In this document: positions 18,534-27,559 of the stretch, in pieces
Position numbering within the stretch: the first letter of the stretch is position 1
Layout: each line of letters begins with the position of its first letter
NCBI GenBank assembly: GCA_900466605.1
Contig: UBMU01000012.1
Location: 186,001 to 250,000, forward strand
DNA: 64,000 bases
Source of the DNA: Hyphomicrobiales bacterium
Lineage (GTDB): Bacteria; Pseudomonadota; Alphaproteobacteria; Rhizobiales; Rhizobiaceae
Reading direction: 5' to 3'
The notes under the pieces: generated by a model
Told to the model about the DNA's origin: nothing
The model's database searches: none
Seen by the model: only the letters and a program-made list of their open reading frames with translations
Position numbers and translations under genes: made by a program

Positions 18534-19144
18534 GCCGGCTGGTGCTCCTCGAGATAGCGGCAGATGGCAGTTGTTAGGAGAGCGCAACTCGAAGCGCCGG
18601 GATCAACATGGCCGATCGAACGTTCTCCAAGGTATGCTGCCCTGCCGCGCATAGCCTTCATCGCGGCGGTAAGACTGGCGGACAGTTCCGCACGGCGCAC
18701 GATATCGGCTAATGGCGAACGCTGCGCAAGTGCATCTTGCACAGGATAGAGCACGTCGAGCAGGGTCTTGTCTCCGAGGTGGGAGCGTCCGCGCCGCGCA
18801 ACAGCATCAATTGCCTGCTTCAGAGCCACGCAAAAGTCCCGTTCCCCATCCAGCTTACGAAGCTCGCGTCCCATCTCCATGAGCAGGGTTCCATACAGGG
18901 GGCCAGCCGCACCCCCTATGCTCATAACAAGTGTCAGGCCTATCTTTTCAAGCGCATCGGGCAGAGGGAGGCTAGAGACCGTTGCTTCTTCGGCTCGCAC
19001 TGCGTCGCAGCCGCGCTGCATGTTGGTGCCGTGATCGCCGTCACCAATTGCGCGATCCAGTGCACAAAGATGATCGCTGTTTGCCGCTATGGTGGCGCGG
19101 CAAACTTCAATCAAACCTGCCAGCAGGACTGGATCTGTCTGCAT
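18530..19144 (-). CDS. dhaL: Dihydroxyacetone kinase subunit DhaL
   Basis: 204 residues from ATG 19144 (GGGAGA 5 bases ahead; an alternative ATG at 19165 lacks a clear ribosome site). The nucleotide-holding motif LDRAIGDGDHGTNM places Asp at 30, 35 and 37. SIGGAAGPLYGTLLMEMG and GDKTLLDVLYP follow, and GRAAYLGERSIGHVDPGA ends the domain. It carries the ADP/ATP coenzyme that phosphorylates the ketone bound to DhaK. It begins 27 bases after the fused kinase. Confidence 0.93.
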   Translation of the reverse strand: MQTDPVLLAGLIEVCRATIAANSDHLCALDRAIGDGDHGTNMQRGCDAVRAEEATVSSLPLPDALEKIGLTLVMSIGGAAGPLYGTLLMEMGRELRKLDGERDFCVALKQAIDAVARRGRSHLGDKTLLDVLYPVQDALAQRSPLADIVRRAELSASLTAAMKAMRGRAAYLGERSIGHVDPGASSCALLTTAICRYLEEHQPA

Positions 19145-19171
19145 CTGGTTTCTCCCGGCAAACATCAGCAC

Positions 19172-20812
19172 CTACGGCAGCGCTGCCACGACTTCGAATA
19201 CGCCTGCTACAGCGACTGCTCCTGGATCGGTCACTCCTTCCAGGTCCTTCTCTCCCACATAGGAAGCGCGGCCGGCCTTTGCCTTGAGCATCATCCTCGT
19301 CGAATCTGCCCCAGCCGCTGCAGCCTTTGCCGCAGCGGCGACATCGCCCGACTGCAACGCTGCCAGCGCAGGTGCGAGCGCGTCAACCATCGTTCGATCG
19401 CCAACGTCTGCGCCTCCATAGAACGTCATCCGATCGAGCCCGGCAAGCAGGGCAGCAGCAATATCATCCTTTTCGGCCATAGCCTTGGATGCGGCTGTAA
19501 AGAAGATCGAAAGCAAGACGCCGCTGGAGCCACCCATGCTTGTGCTTAGGATCTCGCCAATCGAGGCCATTGTGGCACCCGGGTTGTTCAACGGCAGAGT
19601 ACCGATGCGAGAAAGGATGCTGCGAGCACCTGTTGCAACGGTGGATCCCGTATCGCCGTCGCCGACACGACCATCCAGGCGGTTCAACTCCATTTCCAGC
19701 GAGACCAGACGCTCGCAGATCGCCGTCAGGAGGCTCCTTGTCCGGATGTCATCGCTGCCGGACCCCGCGCTAACTAGCTCCGATGTTTTTTGCGGCGCAG
19801 GAATGATGGTAATCTCATGCCGCTCAACGGCGGGTGGCCATGCATGTGGCACGACTGGCGCTTTCAGTGCGGCTTCACGGACGTCGTCGAGCCGGATCAA
19901 TGAAAGCGAAAAGCCATTCATGTTAAGTGCGGTCATCAGCGGTCCGGGTCCGATAATGAGCCGAACGGAACGAGAGAGGGGAGAGGCGAGAACCGCATTT
20001 GCAATGACGCTCATTTCAAGGGGCGGAACGGCACCAAGATTGTTGATCATCAGCGCGTACGCGCTTTCCCCATCCACCTTTACCGCCAGCCGCTCGGTCA
20101 TGGTTGCAACGAGATCGCCAACCGGCAGCAGGGCAATGCGCTCTACGCCTGGCTCGCCGTGGATGCCGAGGCCGAGTTCACCCTCATTTGCACCTAAGCG
20201 ATCCTCATACGCCTGGCCGGGTATGCTGCAAGTGGAGAGTGACATGCCGAGTGAAACGATATCGCGAGCGGCCCCCGCCGCATGAGCGACGACTGTTGCA
20301 AGGTCTGCCCCGGTGTCTGCATGGTATCCGGCGATTTTGTGCACAAAGAGCGTACCAGCGACACCCCGTGGCTGGTTGATGCCGGGAATTGCAATGTCGT
20401 CGGCAACGATTATCATCTCGACGTTGTAACCCTCCATGCGAGCCTTTTCGGCCGCAAGTCCGAAGTTCAAACGGTCACCCGTATAGTTCTTCACGATCAA
20501 AAGCGCGCCTTTCGGGCCCGTGACCGAGCGGATGGCTGTCAGTACAGCATCGACGCTCGGTGATGCGAAGATCTCGCCCGATACCGCCGCCGTGAGCATG
20601 CCCTTGCCGACGAAGCCGGCGTGTGAGGGCTCGTGTCCTGCGCCTCCGCCGGAGATGATTGCAACGTTTGACTTATCCCAGTCTGTCCTCACGATCACCT
20701 TGATCTCGGGAAAGGTGTCAAGGCGGGCAAGGCGACCGGAACTGGTTGTCATGAGCAGTCCGTCCAACGCTTCTGTGACAATGGTTTCCCGACGATTGAA
20801 GAAATGTTTCAT
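19172..20812 (-). CDS. ATP-dependent dihydroxyacetone kinase, DhaK-DhaL fusion
   Basis: 546 residues. The N-terminal DhaK domain has IISGGGAGHEPSHAGFVG and LGIHGEPG with covalent-site His218. A linker near residues 335-365 leads to the DhaL domain with LDGRVGDGDTGSTVATGA, STSMGGSSGVLLSIFFTA and GRASYVGEKDLEGVTDPGA. Such fusions use ATP directly and need no PTS proteins. It sits between the ABC ATPases and the PEP-type kinase genes, so the operon encodes two ketone kinases with different phosphate donors. Related fused kinases act on DHA or on D-/L-erythrulose. Confidence 0.95.
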   Translation of the reverse strand: MKHFFNRRETIVTEALDGLLMTTSSGRLARLDTFPEIKVIVRTDWDKSNVAIISGGGAGHEPSHAGFVGKGMLTAAVSGEIFASPSVDAVLTAIRSVTGPKGALLIVKNYTGDRLNFGLAAEKARMEGYNVEMIIVADDIAIPGINQPRGVAGTLFVHKIAGYHADTGADLATVVAHAAGAARDIVSLGMSLSTCSIPGQAYEDRLGANEGELGLGIHGEPGVERIALLPVGDLVATMTERLAVKVDGESAYALMINNLGAVPPLEMSVIANAVLASPLSRSVRLIIGPGPLMTALNMNGFSLSLIRLDDVREAALKAPVVPHAWPPAVERHEITIIPAPQKTSELVSAGSGSDDIRTRSLLTAICERLVSLEMELNRLDGRVGDGDTGSTVATGARSILSRIGTLPLNNPGATMASIGEILSTSMGGSSGVLLSIFFTAASKAMAEKDDIAAALLAGLDRMTFYGGADVGDRTMVDALAPALAALQSGDVAAAAKAAAAGADSTRMMLKAKAGRASYVGEKDLEGVTDPGAVAVAGVFEVVAALP

Positions 20813-20858
20813 GGAGGGGCCTCGTCTTTATGCCGGTTTGTTTGTTTCGTTATAGTGC

Positions 20859-21866
20859 CTATCCGAGGCGCTGACCGTTGGCATCGAAATAGAGTGGATC
20901 GCGCAGAGAGAGGTTAATTCGATCACCAGGCCCGATTGCGAGATAGGGATCGGCAAGGGTGACGAGCTTGTGGTCCCGCACCCGAATATGCAGGTGATTC
21001 TGGTCTCCCAAGTGTTCGATCCAGTCGATTTCGGCATTGGCGTTCTTGTCGATGGTGATGTCGAGGTGCTCGGTTCGCGCACCGATTGTCTTCGTTCCGG
21101 GCGGTGGATTGGCACCGGGAAGGAGATCTGCCGGCAACATGTTGATGTGTGGCTGGCCAAGACGGGCAGCGACGTGGATACTGGCAGGATTGCCGTAGAT
21201 TTCGCGGGGTGTTCCAACCTGCAGCAGTCTTCCCCCCGCCACGATGCCGATGCGATCAGCCATCGTCATTGCCTCGACCTGGTCATGTGTCACATAAAGC
21301 AGTGTGGAGCCGAGCTCCTTTTGAATACGCTTTAGTTCCAGGCGCAGTTCGGCGCGAAGTTTCGCGTCGAGCGATGAGAGTGGCTCGTCCATCAGATAGA
21401 TTGCTGGCCGGCGAACCAGCGCGCGTCCTATTGCCACGCGTTGCATTTCGCCGCCCGAAAGGCGAACCGAACGGTTTTCCAGCTTGTGGTCGATCCTGAC
21501 CATCCGGGCAATCTCGCGCACACGTCTATCGATTTCATCTGTGCTCAGCCTTCGCGCTGGCGCTCGCAGCGGGAAGGCGAGGTTGTCGTAGACGGTCATA
21601 TGCGGATAGAGCGAATACTGCTGGAAGACGAACGCGATATCCCTGTCAGCGGGGGCTTCGTTTGCGACATTTCGCCCGCCTATTTCGATGCATCCACTAT
21701 CTGGGCGTTCCAGGCCGGCAATCAGGCGCAGGGTCGTTGTCTTCCCGGCACCGGTCGGGCCGAGGAGGACGACAAATTCGCCGTCGCGGATTGACAGGTC
21801 AAAGTCAGCCAGTGCCTGTGTGTCACCGAAACGCTTGTTGAGGGCTTTGAGAGCGACATCAGCCAT
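20859..21866 (-). CDS. ABC transporter ATP-binding protein (MalK/UgpC type), second of two
   Basis: 335 residues from ATG 21866, which overlaps the preceding ATPase stop by 8 bases. Walker A GPTGAGKTTTLR, Q-loop VFQQYSLYPHM, signature RLSGGEMQRVAIGRAL, Walker B YLMDEPLSSLDAKLR and a C-terminal TOBE-like domain of about 100 residues. Paired non-identical MalK-type ATPases are typical of the rhizobial glycerol (GlpST) and related polyol transporters. Confidence 0.94.
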   Translation of the reverse strand: MADVALKALNKRFGDTQALADFDLSIRDGEFVVLLGPTGAGKTTTLRLIAGLERPDSGCIEIGGRNVANEAPADRDIAFVFQQYSLYPHMTVYDNLAFPLRAPARRLSTDEIDRRVREIARMVRIDHKLENRSVRLSGGEMQRVAIGRALVRRPAIYLMDEPLSSLDAKLRAELRLELKRIQKELGSTLLYVTHDQVEAMTMADRIGIVAGGRLLQVGTPREIYGNPASIHVAARLGQPHINMLPADLLPGANPPPGTKTIGARTEHLDITIDKNANAEIDWIEHLGDQNHLHIRVRDHKLVTLADPYLAIGPGDRINLSLRDPLYFDANGQRLG

Positions 21867-22956
21867 GATGCGCCTCCGAATATAGTGCCGACGCAATCGC
21901 GCGGCCTGACTTGCAATCGAACAACGCTAGCTTGGATGCATTGAACTCGAGCCCCACCCTCTCACCGATATGAAAATTTCGATTTGCAGGTACGCGCGCC
22001 TTAATGACGCCGCTCGACGTTTCAATTGCCACGATCTGATTGGTCCCAAGGTACTCGCTGCCGTAAACGGCACCGCGCAACGGCGAGGTGTCGCTGAGGC
22101 GAATATGCTCGGGCCTGACGCCGAGCGCCAGCTCGGCTTCGGAGAGATCCTGCTGGACCTCGGGAATGCTGACATCCACGCCGTTGAGCGAGACCGACCG
22201 AGATCCGCTCTTAAGGCCAGAAGTAAAGCGCATGAAATTCATGGGTGGCGAGCCGATGAAGTCCGCGACATACATAGTTGCAGGCTTGCTGTAGATTTCC
22301 TGAGGCGTTCCGAACTGTTCGATGACACCGTGGTTCATGACGGCAATCTTGTCGGCCATTGCCATTGCCTCGTGCTGATCATGAGTAACGTACACCGTTG
22401 TCGCATGGATGCGATTGTGCAATTCGCGCAGTTCGTGGACCATGACCTCGCGGAATTCTGCGTCGAGCGTACCGAGTGGCTCGTCCATCAGGAAGCACTT
22501 GGGACGACGCACGATGGCCCGGCCGAGTGCGACGCGCTGACGGTCGCCACCGGCAAGTCCCGAGACGGATCGCTCGAGAATATGATCGATTTGTAGCAGT
22601 CGTGCGGTCTCCTCCACGCGCTTGCGGGTTTCTGCCTTCGACATTCCCTGCGAGAGCAGGGGAAAGGCGATGTTCTTGCGCACGTTCATATGCGGATAGA
22701 GCGCAAAAAGCTGAAAAACGAAGGCGATGTCGCGGGCGCTGGCGCGATTGAATGTGACGTCTTCGCCATCAAGGTAGATCTTGCCACTGGTTGGCAGTTC
22801 AAGCCCTGCAATCATGCGAAGGGTTGTGGTCTTTCCGCATCCCGACGGTCCAAGCAATGCCAAGAACTCGCCGTCATGGATGACAAAACTGGAGTCCTTT
22901 ACGGCGATGAAACTGCCGAACTGCTTGCGCAGATTTTCTATTCTGATGTCCGCCAT
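21859..22956 (-). CDS. ABC transporter ATP-binding protein (MalK/UgpC type), first of two
   Basis: 365 residues. Walker A GPSGCGKTTTLRM, Q-loop VFQLFALYPHM, signature-region GLAGGDRQRVALGRAIV (note LAGGD where LSGGQ is usual), Walker B FLMDEPLGTLDAEFR, then a regulatory TOBE domain. It starts 3 bases after the small membrane protein stop. It presumably forms a heterodimer with the next ATPase. Confidence 0.94.
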   Translation of the reverse strand: MADIRIENLRKQFGSFIAVKDSSFVIHDGEFLALLGPSGCGKTTTLRMIAGLELPTSGKIYLDGEDVTFNRASARDIAFVFQLFALYPHMNVRKNIAFPLLSQGMSKAETRKRVEETARLLQIDHILERSVSGLAGGDRQRVALGRAIVRRPKCFLMDEPLGTLDAEFREVMVHELRELHNRIHATTVYVTHDQHEAMAMADKIAVMNHGVIEQFGTPQEIYSKPATMYVADFIGSPPMNFMRFTSGLKSGSRSVSLNGVDVSIPEVQQDLSEAELALGVRPEHIRLSDTSPLRGAVYGSEYLGTNQIVAIETSSGVIKARVPANRNFHIGERVGLEFNASKLALFDCKSGRAIASALYSEAHHG

Positions 22957-22959
22957 AAC

Positions 22960-23172
22960 TCACTCCGGAAACTTCGACACGATGATGAACATGGCAGTGC
23001 CAGCAAGCAGCGTTATGAGCGAATAGGTGTACAGAACCAGCAAAAACGGTTGGAACAGCATGAGAAAGCCAATTGCAATCAAAGCGGTTGCAATGTTCTC
23101 CATAGGGCCACGACGAAGGAAAAAGCGGCGCCTGGGACGACGAGAAGGCGGGGTTTCAGACAAGTGTGTCAT
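22960..23172 (-). CDS. 70-residue two-helix membrane protein in ABC operon
   Basis: From ATG 23172, sharing ATGA with the permease stop. Residues 1-22 are very basic (PPSRRPRRRFFLRRG), then two hydrophobic stretches (IATALIAIGFLMLFQPFLLV and YSLITLLAGTAMFIIVSKF). Rhizobial glycerol transport operons also carry a small membrane protein (GlpU); this may be its counterpart, but the sequence alone does not prove it. It may stabilise or regulate the permeases. Confidence 0.75.
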   Translation of the reverse strand: MTHLSETPPSRRPRRRFFLRRGPMENIATALIAIGFLMLFQPFLLVLYTYSLITLLAGTAMFIIVSKFPE

Positions 23173-24122
23173 TTGCGTACTGCTCCGAATGTGATGCCAC
23201 GCAAGAGCTGTTTGCGCAGGAGAATTGTGAAGACGAGAATCGGGATGAGGAAGATCGTCGTTCCTGCGGCCACTGCAGGCCAATCCTGACCACCTTCACC
23301 AATGATGGTTGGAATGAAAGGCGGTGCGGTCTGCGCTTCGCCTGAAGTCAGGAGTGCTGCAAACGCGTATTCGTTCCAGGCGAAAATCAGACAGAAGATT
23401 GCGGTGGCCGCGATGCCTGTTGTTGCCTGCGGCAAGACGACCTTCCAGAAGGCCTGCAGCCGTGTGTAGCCGTCAATCATTGCCGCTTCTTCGTACTCGC
23501 GTGGGATCTCGTCGATAAAGCCCTTGAGCAGCCAGACGGCCAGAGAGACGTTGACGGCCGTGTAGAGCAGGATCATGCCCAATGCCGTGTCCGAAAGTCC
23601 GAGTTCACGGTACATCAGGAAGATGGGGATGGCGACGGCTATCGGAGGCATCATGCGCGTGGAAAGAATGAAGAACAGCAGGTCGTCGGCTAGCGGCACC
23701 TTGAAACGCGAGAAGCCATAGGCTGCTAGCGTTCCAAGGAAAACTGCCAGGAAGGTCGACCCAAAGGCAATCACCAGAGAATTCGCAAAACGCGGCAGGA
23801 AGTTTGATGGCCCGGCAATCACCATGTTGCGCTTACGGGTGACCTCATCACAAGTGCCGCTCGGCGCCGGCAGCGAAGCGATGTACTCTGGCGTCTGCCT
23901 CGTTCTGGTCGTCAGTAGGTTACAGTAGCCTTCCAGCGTTGGGGTAAAGACGATCTTGGGAGGGTAACTGATGGAATCCGGTGGCGACTTGATGCTGGTC
24001 AGGAAGATCCAGACGAGCGGGATAAGCGTAATTAGGGCGTAAACTACAACGATAGCGCCGGCGATACGCTTGCTGGTCTGGCTCGGCTCCACGACGGAAT
24101 GCGCTGAGTTGACGGAGCTCAT
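23169..24122 (-). CDS. ABC transporter permease (MalG type)
   Basis: 317 residues with six hydrophobic segments, the first at about 20-42 (RIAGAIVVVYALITLIPLVW). The inner-membrane coupling motif EAAMIDGYTRLQAFWKVVLP is near residue 230. A large periplasmic loop between segments 1 and 2 contains RTRQTPEY and a cysteine. It starts by ATGA overlap with the other permease and overlaps the small membrane gene. Confidence 0.93.
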   Translation of the reverse strand: MSSVNSAHSVVEPSQTSKRIAGAIVVVYALITLIPLVWIFLTSIKSPPDSISYPPKIVFTPTLEGYCNLLTTRTRQTPEYIASLPAPSGTCDEVTRKRNMVIAGPSNFLPRFANSLVIAFGSTFLAVFLGTLAAYGFSRFKVPLADDLLFFILSTRMMPPIAVAIPIFLMYRELGLSDTALGMILLYTAVNVSLAVWLLKGFIDEIPREYEEAAMIDGYTRLQAFWKVVLPQATTGIAATAIFCLIFAWNEYAFAALLTSGEAQTAPPFIPTIIGEGGQDWPAVAAGTTIFLIPILVFTILLRKQLLRGITFGAVRK

Positions 24123-25189
24123 CGTTGTTTCACCCTGTTGAGTGCCTTCACGTAGATGTTGGCGAGGCCGAACACGGCAACAAAGAGAACAATTGCGAAG
24201 GCCGAAGCCCGACCCGTAGCCCAGCTTTCAAAGGCGGCACGCTTCAGTGTGATGGAGGCGACCTCCGTGGTGGAGCCGGGACCGCCGCCCGTCAGGAGCG
24301 TGACCATGTCAAACATTTTGAAGTTTTCGATGCCGCGGAAGAGTACCGCCAGCATGATGAAGGGCAGGGCCATTGGAACGGTGATCGACCAGAACTGGCG
24401 CCATGCAGAGGCGCGGTCGACTTCTGCCGCCTCATAGATGTAATCCGGAATGGAGCGAAGGCCGGCAAGGCAAATCAACATCACATAGGGGGTCCACATC
24501 CAGGTATCGACGATGATGATTGCCCAAGGCGCGAGCGAGACACTCCCAAGCATCTGAATCTCGGCTGTCGGAATGCCGGTGATGAGCGAAACAGCGTATG
24601 CGAAAAGGCCAATCTGGGGTTCGTAGAGGAAGCGCCAGAAGTTGCCGACAACAGCCGGCGACAGCATCATCGGGATCAGAATGACAGTCGTCCAGAATGC
24701 ATGACCGCGAAACTTGCGGTCAATGAGGTAGGCCAGCGCAAATCCAATGACCGTCTGCAGCAAGATCGTCCAGAACACGAAGTGTGCCGTCGTCTGCATT
24801 GCCTGCCAAATGTCGGGATCGGTGAGAACGCGCTCGTAGTTACTGAAGCCCACGCCCTTTACTGGAGCATTCGGCCGGTTGGCGCGGTAGTTCGTGAACG
24901 ATAAATAAATAGCCCAGATGAGCGGAAAAATGTTGATGGCGAGTAGGAGGATGATGGCAGGGGCTATGAAAACCCAGGCGATTGCCCTGTCGGACAAGCC
25001 GCGGACGCGGCGAGCGACCGAGACGGGCGTCGCTCTTGCAGTTGCATCTGCCGCCTTCTCGACCATGGATGAAGAGGAAATGTTCAAGGTGTCACCCGGT
25101 CTTTGCATACGTGAGACATGTGTCGGCCCGGTCGTCTTGGCAATCCGGGCCGACATTCCGGCAAGAATGTTGCGTGTCCAGTTGGACAC
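24119..25189 (-). CDS. ABC transporter permease (MalF type)
   Basis: About 356 residues if started at the GTG at 25189, which shares a base with the stop of the binding-protein gene. Internal ATGs at 25156 and further in have no Shine-Dalgarno. A long hydrophilic N-terminus (about 70 residues) precedes the first membrane segment (RAIAWVFIAPAIILLLAINI). The EAA motif reads EAAEVDRASAWRQFWSITVP near residue 270. It forms the channel with the MalG-type partner. Confidence 0.9.
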   Translation of the reverse strand: MSNWTRNILAGMSARIAKTTGPTHVSRMQRPGDTLNISSSSMVEKAADATARATPVSVARRVRGLSDRAIAWVFIAPAIILLLAINIFPLIWAIYLSFTNYRANRPNAPVKGVGFSNYERVLTDPDIWQAMQTTAHFVFWTILLQTVIGFALAYLIDRKFRGHAFWTTVILIPMMLSPAVVGNFWRFLYEPQIGLFAYAVSLITGIPTAEIQMLGSVSLAPWAIIIVDTWMWTPYVMLICLAGLRSIPDYIYEAAEVDRASAWRQFWSITVPMALPFIMLAVLFRGIENFKMFDMVTLLTGGGPGSTTEVASITLKRAAFESWATGRASAFAIVLFVAVFGLANIYVKALNRVKQR

Positions 25190-26514
25190 TAGATCTTGCC
25201 GTCGTCCTTGAAGACTTCGGTCCAATCCTTCACCAGGCCATCAAGTGCCTCCTGAGCCGTACCGTTGCCGGCCACGACATAGTTGTGAACGCGCTTTTGC
25301 ATATCCTGGAGGAGAGTTGCGTAGCTTGGCTCTGCCCAGAAGTCCTTGACTATTGCCATTGAGTCCAAGAAGGCCTGAGCGTAGGGCTGGCTGGAGGCGA
25401 AGTCCGGCGCGTTGACGACCGATTTCAAGCAGGAGTAGCCGCCGAGCTGCCACCATTTCGCCTGTACCTCGGGCTGGGCGAACCACTTGATATATTGGAG
25501 TGCGGCGTCCTTCTTGTCCGAGTACGAGACGACCGAAATCCCTTGTCCACCAAGCTGGGCGAAATGCTTCTTTTCGGCAGGGTTGGGGAAAAAGCCGATC
25601 TTGTCGCCGCCGACCTTCTCGTCCTTGTAAAGGCCAGGCCAAGTGAAGGCGAAGTTCATCTGCATGGCGACCTGGCCGGATTTGAACGCATCGGCAGATT
25701 CGACCATGTAAACGTTGGAACTGCCCGGTGGTGTGCAGCAGTCATAAAGTGCCTTGTAGAATTCCAGACCTTTGACTGCATCAGCCGAGTTGACGAACCC
25801 TTCCATCTCATAGGGCTTGTCAGGATTGTCGTATTGGAAGCCCCAGTCGTAGAGAACGTTGGTGACGCCCATCGTGATACCTTCGGAGCCGCGCTCGGTG
25901 TAGATCGAGGCGCCATATACGGTCTTTCCGTCGATCTGACGTTTTTGGAAGAACTCAGCGATCTGCTTCAACTCGTCATAGGTCTTCGGGGCGGCAAGAT
26001 CCCGACCATACTTTTCCTTGAATTCCTTCTGTAGTTCCGGCTTTTCGAACCAGTCTTTGCGGTACGTCCAGCCGACGACGTCACCCATGGCAGGCAACGC
26101 CCAGTAGTTTGGCGTGTTCTTTGGCCACTCGGAGTAACCAACGACTGTCGCCGGCACGAAGTCATCCATCTTGATGCCTTCCTTGTCGAAGAAGTCGTTG
26201 AGCTTGACGTAATGTCCGTTTTCCGCCGATCCGCCGATCCATTGGCTGTCACCGATGATCAGGTCGCAGAGTTTCCCGTGCGAGTTCAATTCATTGAGGA
26301 AACGGTCCGCGTAGCTCGTCCACGGAACAAACTCGAACTTCATTTCCGTGCCGGTCTTGGCGGTGAAGTCTTTCGAAAGCTCGACGAGCGCGTTTGCCGG
26401 ATCCCAGGCGGCCCAGCAGAGTGTCAATTGGTCGGCTTTTGCAAGACTGGGCAACGTTGACGACATGATGAACGCCGACGCCAGCCCGAGAAGGGCTTTC
26501 GATTTCTTCTGCAT
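25189..26514 (-). CDS. ABC transporter substrate-binding protein (family 1, MalE type)
   Basis: 441 residues. Signal peptide at 1-27 (MQKKSKALLGLASAFIMSST, ending AKA). The mature part starts LTLCWAAWDPANALVELSKD and has the family-1 fold, with a cysteine-containing loop ALYDCCTPPGSSNVYMVES and a hinge region QMNFAFTWPGLYKDEK. The tryptophan- and aromatic-rich pocket fits a small polyol or sugar. It is the first gene of the kinase operon, so the imported compound is probably converted to the ketone that the kinases phosphorylate, or is that ketone. Confidence 0.93.
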   Translation of the reverse strand: MQKKSKALLGLASAFIMSSTLPSLAKADQLTLCWAAWDPANALVELSKDFTAKTGTEMKFEFVPWTSYADRFLNELNSHGKLCDLIIGDSQWIGGSAENGHYVKLNDFFDKEGIKMDDFVPATVVGYSEWPKNTPNYWALPAMGDVVGWTYRKDWFEKPELQKEFKEKYGRDLAAPKTYDELKQIAEFFQKRQIDGKTVYGASIYTERGSEGITMGVTNVLYDWGFQYDNPDKPYEMEGFVNSADAVKGLEFYKALYDCCTPPGSSNVYMVESADAFKSGQVAMQMNFAFTWPGLYKDEKVGGDKIGFFPNPAEKKHFAQLGGQGISVVSYSDKKDAALQYIKWFAQPEVQAKWWQLGGYSCLKSVVNAPDFASSQPYAQAFLDSMAIVKDFWAEPSYATLLQDMQKRVHNYVVAGNGTAQEALDGLVKDWTEVFKDDGKI

Positions 26515-26964
26515 AAGTTCCTCCCAGAACCAATGGTCGGTCCTGCCGACCGCGAAAGTTCACCCGTTTCAGAGAATGCCTACATGAACTCCTCAATCAT
26601 CATGTTTAGCAATATGTTTAGTGATAGATAAATTTATAAACATTGCAAGTGGCAATCGTTGCTGCGTCGCAAAACAGATGTGCTTGGAATCCAATCCAGG
26701 CGTCGGGAGCAAATTCAGGTAACACCAAAGCCGGCGGTGGGTTGATCGGCTCCAATGGGCAATACGCCGGGGGAGGGTGCCAGACACAGCTGCAATGCGG
26801 CCCCCAAACCAAAGTCTGGGGTTTCAACGACTTCGGTATGATTTCACCGCATGGATGCAACACATAAATTCAACGCGTCGCCACCGATAGGAAAGCTGCT
26901 CGGGGCGAAGTCCTTAAAGAAGGCTGCAGCTGTGCAGCACTCGTATCTGTTGAAAGGAATTAAA
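26515..26964. promoter_or_regulatory. Divergent intergenic region with AT-rich repeats
   Basis: ATGTTTAG occurs twice in the same orientation at 26602-26609 and 26614-26621, and its inverse TAAACAT lies at 26636-26642, all within about 40 bases upstream of the transporter operon start. This arrangement suits an operator for its regulator. Open frames here (for example 26643-26867) show no family signal. Confidence 0.35.
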
Positions 26965-27321
26965 ATGAACCGCGCAACCAATTTCGCCGTGACCGCCATC
27001 ATCTCCTCCTTCGCATTCGCTGGCGTAAGCTATGCGGACAGCCTCACCATGAACGATGGTCCACAAATTGAAAAAACGCTGATGTCCTTCGACAAGGATT
27101 TCGATGTGAAGTACCTCAATGACTTTCAGAACCAGAAAGATCAGCCAGACGCACACGACACTGCCATCCCGCGCACCGATGAGGGCGTGAAGAAAATCCA
27201 GGCGTCGATCAAGGACAACAAGCCGCTTGCCGCAAAGCTGGCAGCGGAAGGCATCAGGGTCGACGATGTCGTAAATGCCCAGCAGGCGGCCGACGGCAGC
27301 ATCACCTTCTTCATTCGCTAA
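26965..27321 (+). CDS. Small secreted hypothetical protein
   Basis: 118 residues from ATG 26965 (AAAGGA upstream). Signal peptide at 1-24 (NFAVTAIISSFAFAGVSYAD). The mature part is charged (MSFDKDFDVKYLNDFQNQKD) and ends in a small alpha/beta segment (AAEGIRVDDVVNAQQAADGS) and a FFIR terminus. No family was recognised. It is likely periplasmic. Confidence 0.65.
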   Translation: MNRATNFAVTAIISSFAFAGVSYADSLTMNDGPQIEKTLMSFDKDFDVKYLNDFQNQKDQPDAHDTAIPRTDEGVKKIQASIKDNKPLAAKLAAEGIRVDDVVNAQQAADGSITFFIR

Positions 27322-27559
27322 TGCGGGGAGGTTGCTGAAGGCGCATCTCTCGGATCTGCCTGGCATCGGACACAGAAGGTAGATTCGGCAAGTCGGCAAG
27401 CCTTGTCCCAGTTAAGCCGACTTCCGATTACGCGGTTGCAGGTTGTCGCGACGCTTCGTTGACATCGAAAAACGAATGGCTTCTGGAACAGTAACCGCGT
27501 GAACCGTTTCTGCTCGTCCGCAGTCGTAACGAAAAAAACCCTCACGTAAGGACTACAAC

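Noticed and set aside
26643..26867. Glycine- and glutamine-rich 74-codon frame
   Set aside because: No ribosome site and it overlaps a repeat-rich promoter region.
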